Below, one piece after another: positions 1 to 6,522 of a stretch of DNA of 12,950 nucleotides. The translations under genes and the position numbers were made by a program. Numbering within the stretch: the stretch's first letter is position 1; every line of letters starts with the position of its first letter. Source of the stretch: an uncultured Bacilli bacterium (GTDB taxonomy: Bacteria > Bacillota_I > Bacilli_A > RF39 > UBA660); the NCBI GenBank assembly GCA_947625365.1, contig CANQNZ010000030.1, positions 1 to 12,950 on the forward strand, in the 5' to 3' direction. The notes under the pieces are model-generated. The model saw only the letters and a program-made list of their open reading frames with translations, was not told the DNA's origin and did not search any database.

Positions 1-1691
1 CAACACTCTCATATGCATTATGGACAAGAAATTTTACCGAAACAGGAGTAAATAAAAATATATATGATTGTTTTGAAATAAGTTATCAGGAAACAAAAGG
101 AAACGGTGTAACATTAGAACACGGTTACCCACAAACAGATGAACAGGGTATGCAGAATAATCCATATGAAATAACCGTTAAAAATACCTGTAAAACAATA
201 GCAACATATGATGTCATACTAAATAAAGATAGCAGTTCAACATTAGAACCCCAATATTTAAAAGTAGCAGTGGGAGATAACTATAAGAAATTAAATGAGT
301 ACGAAACGACAACAACTCAAAGTATAAGTGGTTTTAGTACTTCTGCATCATATATAATAGGTACAGGAGTCTTGTCACCAAATTCAACCAAAATAATAGA
401 TGTAAGAAGTTGGATGGATGAGAATACATCAGTAGAAAATGGAACAAGTAAAAGTTTTACTTTTAAAATAACAATAGAGGCAACGTCAGGATTAACAAAC
501 GATAAATTACTTGCTACTAAAATATTAAAAAGTTATCCAATAACACCAGGAGAAGAAATGGAAAATGGGTTTGATTTTTATCTGATAACCGAAGAAAATC
601 AAACTGTTGATATAGAAACGTCTGAAAGTTCCCCACAGTATGCAACTGCTAATTTAAATTGGGTAGATAAACCATTTTCCATTGGAGCCATGTGCTATAC
701 AAGCAGTGGTTGGAATGAGAGTGATGAATGTAAAAAAATCACTAACGCATCAAATTATATTGGTTGGTATACATATGGTAATGGTGACTATTTACCAAAT
801 CAAGATGGGACACTATATAAAATAAAAAAAGTTGAAGGAGACTATATAACAAAAGCAGACATTTTATCTTATACAAGATATGACCTTGATGAAGGAATAG
901 TAGCAACGCCAGATGATGATGGGACTAGTTATGTGTTAAGAGGAAAAATAAACGATAACTATGTAAAATTTGCTGATAAATATTGGCGAGTAGTACGAAT
1001 AAATGGCGATGGAACAATCAGATTAGTGTTAAATGATAAATTGGAGACGGATCAAGCATTTAATACAACACATAATGGATTAAAGTATGTCGGTTATACA
1101 TATGATAATGACACTAATTGTACGAAAACATCACTATGTAAAAGTACATATACAGGAAGTGCAACATTTGATAACTCTAATGGAGGAACAAATAGTGATA
1201 TAAAAAACTATCTAGAACAGTGGTATTATACAAACTTAAAAGACAAAGACTCACAAATAGCTTATGGAACGTATTGTAATGATACAACAATAGGTTTAGC
1301 AAATGGAGAAATAACATATTTTGGAGCATATAAAAGATTAGAAGATAGTACATCCAGTTTAAAATGCCCGGATACAACAGTAAATTACGGAGGAATATAT
1401 AAATTAAAAATAGGCCTTTTAACCGCGGATGAAATGAATATAGCGGGACTTCCACGGTATGGAGAAATAAATTCAGATTATTATATGTATCACAATTATT
1501 ACTGGTGGTCTATGTCGCCTTACAACTCCTATAGTTCTTACGCTAATGAGTTCGGTGGCAGCTATTATGGTGACTTCAGCAGCATCGGCGTTCACGGCGT
1601 TAGTGGCGTGCTTCCAGTTATCAATCTAAACTCGGATATCCAAATAACTGGTGGAGATGGAACAGAAAGTAATCCATACGTTGTAGAGTAA
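1..1691 (+). CDS. Large secreted/surface protein, 5'-truncated, with C-type-lectin-like C-terminal domain
   Basis: The frame is open from base 3 to the TAA at 1689-1691 with no stop, so the gene begins before the window. The ATG at 150 has no ribosome-binding site and is internal. About 562 residues are visible. The N-terminal third (to about base 600) is Thr/Ser/Asn-rich, beta-like sequence with motifs such as SYALW and ITVKNTC, recalling TasA/camelysin-like exported proteins of low-GC Gram-positives. The middle holds paired Cys residues and the segment YWRVVRINGDGTIRLVLN (from about base 981), which I recall from large surface proteins of uncultured gut Firmicutes. The end carries YWWSMSP, then a Ser/Tyr/Gly-rich stretch, then GVLPVINL and GGDGTESNPYVV. 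This resembles DUF6273/FGE-like C-type-lectin folds. The signal peptide, if any, lies outside the window. The ligand is unknown; adhesion or ligand binding is inferred. Surface-domain assignment is moderately sure, function is not. Confidence 0.8.
   Translation, partial: TLSYALWTRNFTETGVNKNIYDCFEISYQETKGNGVTLEHGYPQTDEQGMQNNPYEITVKNTCKTIATYDVILNKDSSSTLEPQYLKVAVGDNYKKLNEYETTTTQSISGFSTSASYIIGTGVLSPNSTKIIDVRSWMDENTSVENGTSKSFTFKITIEATSGLTNDKLLATKILKSYPITPGEEMENGFDFYLITEENQTVDIETSESSPQYATANLNWVDKPFSIGAMCYTSSGWNESDECKKITNASNYIGWYTYGNGDYLPNQDGTLYKIKKVEGDYITKADILSYTRYDLDEGIVATPDDDGTSYVLRGKINDNYVKFADKYWRVVRINGDGTIRLVLNDKLETDQAFNTTHNGLKYVGYTYDNDTNCTKTSLCKSTYTGSATFDNSNGGTNSDIKNYLEQWYYTNLKDKDSQIAYGTYCNDTTIGLANGEITYFGAYKRLEDSTSSLKCPDTTVNYGGIYKLKIGLLTADEMNIAGLPRYGEINSDYYMYHNYYWWSMSPYNSYSSYANEFGGSYYGDFSSIGVHGVSGVLPVINLNSDIQITGGDGTESNPYVVE
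1509..1640 (+). other. Candidate hypervariable region (DGR-like VR) in surface protein
   Basis: By hand count, 27 of the 28 codons from 1521 to 1604 end in C or T, and none ends in A, whereas upstream codons of the same gene mostly end in A or T. Bases 1551-1610 contain only about 9 adenines in 60. GC over 1521-1640 is about 47 percent, well above the flanks. Known diversity-generating retroelements replace template adenines at AAY codons, leaving NNY codons in the C-terminal lectin-fold part of the target gene, which is the location and pattern seen here. No reverse transcriptase, Avd or template repeat is visible in the window, so the assignment is inference. Confidence 0.4.
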
Positions 1692-1696
1692 TATAT

Positions 1697-1731
1697 AATA
1701 AGATATTTTTGATTGATATCTTATTTTTTTT
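1697..1731 (+). terminator. Intrinsic terminator of the surface-protein gene
   Basis: A perfect 10-bp stem (AATAAGATAT at 1697-1706 with ATATCTTATT at 1716-1725) and a 9-base loop are followed by a T run to 1731. It begins 6 bases after the stop codon and separates this gene from the tad operon. Confidence 0.85.
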
Positions 1732-1751
1732 ATGAAATTTTCTGCGAATTA

Positions 1752-1780
1752 TTGTGTTAATCTCAATAAATTGATATAAT
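1752..1780 (+). promoter_or_regulatory. Sigma-A-type promoter of the tad operon
   Basis: TTGTGT (1752-1757) and TATAAT (1775-1780) are separated by 17 bases. The expected transcription start is near 1787, about 29 bases before the chosen tadZ start. Confidence 0.7.
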
Positions 1781-1805
1781 AAAAAAGATAATAAAGGGTA
1801 GACGT

Positions 1806-1811
1806 GAGGTG
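1806..1811 (+). promoter_or_regulatory. Ribosome-binding site that decides the tadZ start
   Basis: GAGGTG matches the 16S rRNA 3' end over six bases, with its GAGG core 6 bases before the ATG at 1816. The alternative GTG at 1804 has only AAAGGG (1793-1798) upstream. ATG at 1816 is preferred. Confidence 0.6.
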
Positions 1812-1815
1812 TGAG

Positions 1816-2595
1816 ATGGCTAAAAAAATTGGTAAATCTTTATGTATAACTTCAGCAAAAGGTGGAGTTGGAAAAACAATGACGCTTTTAAATCTAGCAG
1901 GAACGTATTGCATTTTAGGAAAAAAGACTTTGATAATCGATTTAGACTTAACCGGTGGAGCAATTGCGGTGGCTTTGAATAAAGGCTTTGAAAAAAGTTT
2001 ATATAATATCGCTTTAGATATAGATAGTAATCAATTTAATTCATTAAACGACTATGTTACTAAATATAATGATTATATTGATTTTTTAGCTAGCCCTAAA
2101 GACCCACGTCAAGCAGGTAAAATTGATACAAATCATATTGATTTGATATTAGATAGAGCATTACTTTCTTATGATATGGTTTTAATTGATACAACTCACA
2201 ATATTAATGAATTAAATTTAACTGTAATGGAAAGAGCAGATAATATTTTGTTTATAGTAACTAATGACCCATTTGATTTAAAAAATTTAAAATCTATGTT
2301 AAGTATTTTTCATAATTTAGGTAAAACAAATTATAAAGTTCTTTTAAATAATTCCAGTAATCCTTTTAAAAATTATTTCTCATTATATGATATTAAAAAT
2401 ATATTAAAAGCTAATATTGATTATACTTTATCAAATAAATTTTATATAAGTAATATTGATGATTATATCATGAATGGCAAAATAATCTTATTAGAAGATA
2501 AATTTGAAAGAAAGCATCCAAATGAATATACCACATTTATGACTATGGCTAGTGATTTTATCTTAGATAATAAGGAGGAACAACATGAAAAATAG
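1816..2595 (+). CDS. tadZ: TadZ/CpaE-like ParA/MinD-family ATPase
   Basis: This is a 259-residue cytoplasmic P-loop ATPase. It shows the deviant Walker A AKGGVGKT (residues 14-21), the switch-I-like IIDLDLTGG (40-48) and Walker B MVLIDT (121-126), which define the ParA/MinD family. It comes first in an operon with tadA, tadB and tadC. In Tad systems this position and fold belong to TadZ/CpaE, which localises pilus assembly at the membrane or pole. The atypical receiver domain found at the N-terminus of many CpaE proteins is absent, and no amphipathic MinD-type C-terminal helix is obvious. An ORF 4 codons longer begins at GTG 1804, but the better ribosome-binding site favours ATG 1816. The 3' end overlaps tadA by 11 bases. 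A chromosome- or plasmid-partition ParA is the alternative, made unlikely by the neighbours. Confidence 0.8.
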   Translation: MAKKIGKSLCITSAKGGVGKTMTLLNLAGTYCILGKKTLIIDLDLTGGAIAVALNKGFEKSLYNIALDIDSNQFNSLNDYVTKYNDYIDFLASPKDPRQAGKIDTNHIDLILDRALLSYDMVLIDTTHNINELNLTVMERADNILFIVTNDPFDLKNLKSMLSIFHNLGKTNYKVLLNNSSNPFKNYFSLYDIKNILKANIDYTLSNKFYISNIDDYIMNGKIILLEDKFERKHPNEYTTFMTMASDFILDNKEEQHEK

Positions 2596-3961
2596 TTTAT
2601 TAGATGAATTTAATGTTAAGAAGAAAAATCCTGCTAAAACAATATTGTCAGATTATGATATATTTCCAGATAAAAAACTTTTAGATGTTTTGCGTAATAA
2701 AATTGTCGAAAATATTATCGATGCCAAAATACCTGATGAAGAAAATAAACAAGAATTTATTAATGCACAAATTGATGCGGTAGTAGCAGGGTATGATTTA
2801 ACAAATTTAGAGCGTAGTCATATCTATAATCTTATTGATAACGAAATAAATGGTTATGGTCCTTTAACAGAAGTATTGGAAGATGACAATATTAGTGAAA
2901 TTATGGTTAATAGCCCTAAAGAAATCTATATTGAAATAAATGGTCAACTTATGAAAGACGAAAGTATTTCTTTCATTAATAATGAACATATTATTAGAAC
3001 AATTAGTAAATTAATTGCTCCTTTAGGAAGAACGATTGATGCTTCAAATCCAATGGTAGACTCTCGTTTAGAAAATGGGGCAAGAATTAATGCTATTATC
3101 CCTCCTTTGGCCGTAAAAGGGCCAGTTATTACTATTAGAAAATTTCAAAATAGTATTACTTCAATTGAAGACTTAATTAGAATAGGTTCTCTAACTCCTT
3201 ATATGGCTCGTTTTCTTGAAGCAGCGGTTAAGGGAAAACTAAATATTTTAATTAGTGGTGGTTCTGGAACGGGAAAGACATCTTTATTAAATACTTTGAG
3301 CGCTTTTATTGACAATCATGAGCGTGTTATTACTATAGAAGATGCATCAGAATTAAGATTAAAACAAAAACATGTTATTTCTCTAGAGACTAAAAACAGT
3401 AACTATGATAAAGCTAAAGAAATAACAATTCGGGATTTAGTTATTAATGCCCTGCGCATGCGTCCAGATAGAATTATAGTTGGCGAAGTAAGAGGAAAAG
3501 AAGCGTTTGACATGCTTCAAGCTATGAATACTGGTCATGATGGCTCAATTACAACTATGCATGCTAATAGTCCTATAGATGCTTTACACCGTTTAGAAAC
3601 GATGGTCTTAATGTCTGGAATAGAAATTCCCATAAAGGCAATACGAGAATATATCAAAAATGCTATTGATATAATAATTCATATTGAAAGAATGAGTGAT
3701 GGCAAAAGAAAAATAACTAGTATATGTGAAATAAATGCAATAGTTAATAATGAAATAACATTAAATGATATCTTTGTTTTTAAACAAAATGGTGTAACAG
3801 AAAATGGAGAAGTTAATGGCGAGTATACTTTAATTCCTAAAGTGCCAAAAGTTTATCAGAAACTGCAAACTCGCGGAATTACTTCTGTAGATGATATGTT
3901 TCAAAATTTACAATCATCCGAGGTAAATAATGTTGGGTTACCTAATTTAAAAACTAAATAG
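2585..3961 (+). CDS. tadA: TadA/CpaF-type secretion ATPase
   Basis: This 458-residue type II/IV secretion ATPase would power Tad pilus assembly at the inner face of the membrane. The N-terminal domain (about 30-200) carries CpaF-typical segments such as NGYGPLTEVLEDDNISEIMVN and PPLAVKGPVITIRKF. The RecA-like core has Walker A GGSGTGKT (225-232), the Asp box EDASELRL (252-259), Walker B RIIVGEVRG (296-304), and the His box TTMHANSP (323-330). All catalytic motifs look intact and the length is normal. The ATG at 2585 follows AAGGAGG (2572-2578) and lies inside the end of tadZ, so translation is probably coupled. The C-terminal ~85 residues are less conserved. VirB11-type ATPases are related, but TadB and TadC next door fix the identity. 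Confidence 0.93.
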   Translation: MKNSLLDEFNVKKKNPAKTILSDYDIFPDKKLLDVLRNKIVENIIDAKIPDEENKQEFINAQIDAVVAGYDLTNLERSHIYNLIDNEINGYGPLTEVLEDDNISEIMVNSPKEIYIEINGQLMKDESISFINNEHIIRTISKLIAPLGRTIDASNPMVDSRLENGARINAIIPPLAVKGPVITIRKFQNSITSIEDLIRIGSLTPYMARFLEAAVKGKLNILISGGSGTGKTSLLNTLSAFIDNHERVITIEDASELRLKQKHVISLETKNSNYDKAKEITIRDLVINALRMRPDRIIVGEVRGKEAFDMLQAMNTGHDGSITTMHANSPIDALHRLETMVLMSGIEIPIKAIREYIKNAIDIIIHIERMSDGKRKITSICEINAIVNNEITLNDIFVFKQNGVTENGEVNGEYTLIPKVPKVYQKLQTRGITSVDDMFQNLQSSEVNNVGLPNLKTK

Positions 3962-3980
3962 AAAGAAAGGAGCAAATAAG

Positions 3981-4982
3981 ATGAGTTCACTTGAAAAATT
4001 AATATTTATTCCTATAATTATTGGTCTTGTTTTTCTATGTGCTTTTTTGTATGTAAATGAAACAACTAAATCAATAAAATTTGAAAAAAGAATTACTGAC
4101 TTTGCCTTATCATCTTCTTTAGATGTCGAACTTTCCTTATTTGCTAGGTTTAATCTATGGCTTGAAAATATTATTAAGGGATTAAGTAAATTTTTAAAAA
4201 AACATAATTTATTTATAAATTTCTCTTCTAAATATGAAAAATATTTACCATATAAAAGCAAATATAACCAAATGGATTGTATAAGCATAAAAATCTTAAC
4301 GGCGATATTTTTAACAATGATTAATATTTTAACTGGTTTAAAAAAATTAACTATATTACGTTTTATTAGTATGATAATTACATTTATGATAGGTTTTTAT
4401 ATAGTTGATATTATTTTTCTTTTTCAATTTCGCAAGAAGAAAAAACAAATTCAAAATGAACTTGCCTCTGTAATTATTTATTTAAATAGTGCTTTAGCTT
4501 CGGGATTTACCATTTATCAAAGTTTTGACTTAATTAATAAAGAATTTAATGGGCCGATAGCAATAGAATTCGGAAAAATTTCTCAAGATTTAGCGTATGG
4601 TTTGTCATTAGAAGTTGCTTTTAAAAGATTTTATGAAAGAGTTCCTCTTTCGCAAATAAAATATATTTGGACTACTTTAACCGTTTTAAATCGCGAAGGA
4701 GGAGAGGAAGCTAAAATATTTAGCATTATTGAAAAAGAATTTTTAGAAGCAGAAGAAATAAAAAAAGAAAAAAATATCTATTTATCTAGTTTAAATTTAA
4801 TTTATCGCATATGCTTAGTTATTCCTATAATAGTATTAATAGTTATGTTATTTGTAAAAAAAGAGTATTTAAAAATATATTATTTTACGCCGATAGGCTT
4901 AATTACATTTATAACTATAGCTTTACTTTATATTTTATATATTTTAATTATAAAAAAGTTGATAGGGGGTATAAATAAATGA
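3981..4982 (+). CDS. tadB: TadB-like pilus platform protein (T2SF domain)
   Basis: This 333-residue integral membrane protein has hydrophobic segments at about 6-25, 103-122, 127-150, 274-293 and 302-324. Between them, residues 162-289 form a T2SF domain beginning ELASVIIYLNSALASG, with the conserved EGGEEAKIFSIIEKE pattern (239-253). In Tad systems TadB pairs with TadC to form the membrane platform turned by TadA. It starts 20 bases after tadA with AAAGGAG upstream, and its TGA stop overlaps the ATG of tadC (ATGA, 4979-4982), indicating translational coupling. That TGA is evidence that the organism does not read TGA as Trp. The assignment rests on domain and gene order; similarity to TadB over generic GspF cannot be measured here. 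Confidence 0.88.
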   Translation: MSSLEKLIFIPIIIGLVFLCAFLYVNETTKSIKFEKRITDFALSSSLDVELSLFARFNLWLENIIKGLSKFLKKHNLFINFSSKYEKYLPYKSKYNQMDCISIKILTAIFLTMINILTGLKKLTILRFISMIITFMIGFYIVDIIFLFQFRKKKKQIQNELASVIIYLNSALASGFTIYQSFDLINKEFNGPIAIEFGKISQDLAYGLSLEVAFKRFYERVPLSQIKYIWTTLTVLNREGGEEAKIFSIIEKEFLEAEEIKKEKNIYLSSLNLIYRICLVIPIIVLIVMLFVKKEYLKIYYFTPIGLITFITIALLYILYILIIKKLIGGINK

Positions 4983-5674
4983 AAATGGAAATTATTAAAA
5001 AATTATACCTACCAGGAACTATTAAAAAACTAAAACGAAAAGAAACATTTTTAGGCTTAGATGTAAATTATGATATTTATAATTTTCTAAATAAAAGATT
5101 AATAGCATGTATTATAATATTTTTACTAGGATTAATTTTCTTCCCTTATAATTATATTCTTGCCCCTGCTATAACTATTATTTATTATTATTTAGTAGAA
5201 TATATATGTTTTGATATTCCTATTAAAAAAAGAAAACAAAAAATAGAAGAAGAATCCTTATATTTTTTTGAAACTGTTTTATTAGTTTTAGAAAATGGTT
5301 CTAGTTTGAAAGAAGCTTTAGATAAAGCTTGTCTTAATAATAATGGGGATTTGGCTCAAGAATTTCAAAAATCTTTAAATGAAGTTAATTTAGGAAAAGA
5401 TTTAAATAAAAGTTTAAAAGATTTACAAAAAAGAATACCAAGCTATATTATTCAAAATATTATATTAAATATTATAAATACTAATAAATTTGGTAATAAT
5501 ATTACCGAAAGTGTAGAAAATCAATTGGATTATATTCGAAAAGAAAGACGATTAGAAAATCAAAAATATTTATTAAAATTACCAGTATATGTCAAATTAG
5601 TGTCGTTTTTGTTTATCTTTATTACTTTAATTTTAATAATTATATTACCAATGTTTTTTAGTATGATAAAATAG
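4979..5674 (+). CDS. tadC: TadC-like pilus platform protein (T2SF domain)
   Basis: This 231-residue membrane protein has hydrophobic segments at about 39-57, 59-80 and 204-226. Residues 93-224 make a T2SF domain: SLYFFETVLLVLENGSSLKEAL, a helical middle, then the basic stretch RKERRLENQKYLLKLPVYVKL before the last membrane segment. It is somewhat shorter than typical TadC (nearer 300 residues), with the shortening at the N-terminus. The start overlaps the tadB stop by four bases and has an AGGGGG ribosome-binding site (4964-4969). As partner of TadB it should complete the inner-membrane platform. Base composition is very AT-rich, with long runs of Ile, Leu and Lys, like tadB. Confidence 0.85.
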   Translation: MKMEIIKKLYLPGTIKKLKRKETFLGLDVNYDIYNFLNKRLIACIIIFLLGLIFFPYNYILAPAITIIYYYLVEYICFDIPIKKRKQKIEEESLYFFETVLLVLENGSSLKEALDKACLNNNGDLAQEFQKSLNEVNLGKDLNKSLKDLQKRIPSYIIQNIILNIINTNKFGNNITESVENQLDYIRKERRLENQKYLLKLPVYVKLVSFLFIFITLILIIILPMFFSMIK

Positions 5675-5690
5675 ATAATAGGAGGAGTTT

Positions 5691-6113
5691 ATGAAAACAG
5701 TAATTAATTTATTAGTAGCGTGTGGTTTAATTGCAATTAGTGTTTATGTAATGATGTATATTCCTACAGCCGTTGACTTTAGTAATGTAATTGTACGTTT
5801 AGAGGATAATGATACAATATATCGTTTCTTAATTTATTTACCTTTAATTTTAAGTATTTTTAATGGTTTAATTAGTTTAATTAATGCTTATACTAAAAAT
5901 ACAACGGTATTAGTTATGAATATTATTATTTCAATAGGTATTGCTATATACTTATTTGTTGATGTAATGGGCTCTGTGTCAGCTATTGAACTAATTGGTG
6001 ATAAGCTTGCTTATATTAAATATGTTAATATGGCATGTAGTGGTTTACTAATAGCTGAACTAGGATATATAATTGTAAAAAATAATTTAAAACCTAAAAA
6101 GAAGATTAAATAA
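5691..6113 (+). CDS. Small four-helix membrane protein, last gene of the tad operon
   Basis: I do not recognise this 140-residue protein. Four hydrophobic helices can be seen at about 5-25, 44-66, 72-92 and 109-129, with a short basic tail (NNLKPKKKIK). It has no prepilin cleavage motif, no signal peptide followed by a soluble domain, and no catalytic motif. It starts 17 bases after tadC with a strong AGGAGG site (5681-5686), so it is probably cotranscribed with and may assist the Tad platform; that role is inferred only from position. Its TAA stop is directly adjacent to the stop of the convergent gene, with no spacing. Confidence 0.75.
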   Translation: MKTVINLLVACGLIAISVYVMMYIPTAVDFSNVIVRLEDNDTIYRFLIYLPLILSIFNGLISLINAYTKNTTVLVMNIIISIGIAIYLFVDVMGSVSAIELIGDKLAYIKYVNMACSGLLIAELGYIIVKNNLKPKKKIK

Positions 6114-6416
6114 TTATTGAAAGAATACTGGTTTATTAGCAGAAACATTCCGTTTAAGAGGGATGTTTTTTTGATATATTCTTTGATTTTCGGAGCTTGT
6201 AACTTTAGTTTTAGTTGCTGAAGAAGAAGGGGAAGGTTTAGCCATCTCTGTAGCCATTTTAAATAAAGTTCGCCCTTTTTCTATCATAGGCTTGGCTTGT
6301 TTATATAAAGGGATAGCTTGATTTACTACACCTAAAGTTTTAGATAGGCCATTTAAAATTTTAGGTAAAGTTAAAGTATTTCGGGTTATGCCCCCAATTA
6401 AATTATTTCCAAACAT
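6114..6416 (-). CDS. Small VrrA/YqfQ-like protein
   Basis: This 100-residue protein lies on the minus strand between the Tad and Pil blocks. An N-terminal Gly/Asn start (MFGNNLIGG) is followed by an amphipathic stretch, LPKILNGLSKTLGVVNQAI (18-36) and PLYKQAKPMIEKGRTLFKM (36-54). A Ser/Lys-rich, likely disordered tail ends in NKPVFFQ. The order of segments recalls the YqfQ/VrrA family of Bacillus, whose function is not established; this match is from memory and is moderate. The start at 6416 has AGGTGA (6424-6429, minus strand) upstream and its own -10 element. It is transcribed away from pilC, and its stop abuts that of the last tad gene. No membrane helix or catalytic motif is seen. Confidence 0.7.
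   Translation of the reverse strand: MFGNNLIGGITRNTLTLPKILNGLSKTLGVVNQAIPLYKQAKPMIEKGRTLFKMATEMAKPSPSSSATKTKVTSSENQRIYQKNIPLKRNVSANKPVFFQ
6143..6172 (+). terminator. Intrinsic terminator of the tad operon, inside the convergent gene
   Basis: AAACATTCC (6143-6151) pairs with GGGATGTTT (6160-6168), 9 bp with one G-U pair, around an 8-base loop, followed by seven T (6166-6172, partly in the stem). It is oriented for the plus strand and lies 30 bases past the last tad stop, within the 3' coding end of the minus-strand VrrA/YqfQ-like gene. Confidence 0.7.
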
Positions 6417-6433
6417 AACTTTTCACCTATTAA

Positions 6434-6462
6434 ATTATATGTATAAGCTTAAAAAAGTTTAA
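6434..6462 (-). promoter_or_regulatory. Promoter of the VrrA/YqfQ-like gene
   Basis: On the minus strand, TATAAT (6434-6439) is preceded 17 bases upstream by a weak -35, TTAAAC (6457-6462). The -10 element is exact; the -35 matches three of six. Confidence 0.45.
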
Positions 6463-6486
6463 TTTAAAACGGGAGTGTGTTATACT
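6458..6486 (+). promoter_or_regulatory. Promoter of pilC-pilD, extended -10
   Basis: TATACT (6481-6486) has the extended -10 dinucleotide TG at 6478-6479. A weak -35, TTTAAT (6458-6463), lies 17 bases upstream. It overlaps the -35 of the divergent promoter, so polymerase binding in the two directions may compete. Confidence 0.5.
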
Positions 6487-6522
6487 TATTATGAGTAAGA
6501 ATAGAAAGGTGGAGAGCTATAA

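Noticed and set aside
1177..1455. Minus-strand 92-residue open frame
   Set aside because: It lies wholly antisense to the surface-protein gene, has no ribosome-binding site, and encodes low-complexity Leu/Tyr/Phe sequence typical of a shadow frame.
3947..4288. Minus-strand 113-residue open frame
   Set aside because: It is antisense to the start of tadB and the end of tadA, with no promoter or ribosome-binding site; tadB has clear domain support.
4980..4982. TGA read as Trp (Mycoplasma code)
   Set aside because: TGA ends tadB exactly at the tadC ATG in a classic 4-base overlap, and Trp is encoded by TGG elsewhere.
5691..6113. Pilin or TadE-like minor pilin
   Set aside because: It has four membrane helices and no type III leader or soluble C-terminal domain.
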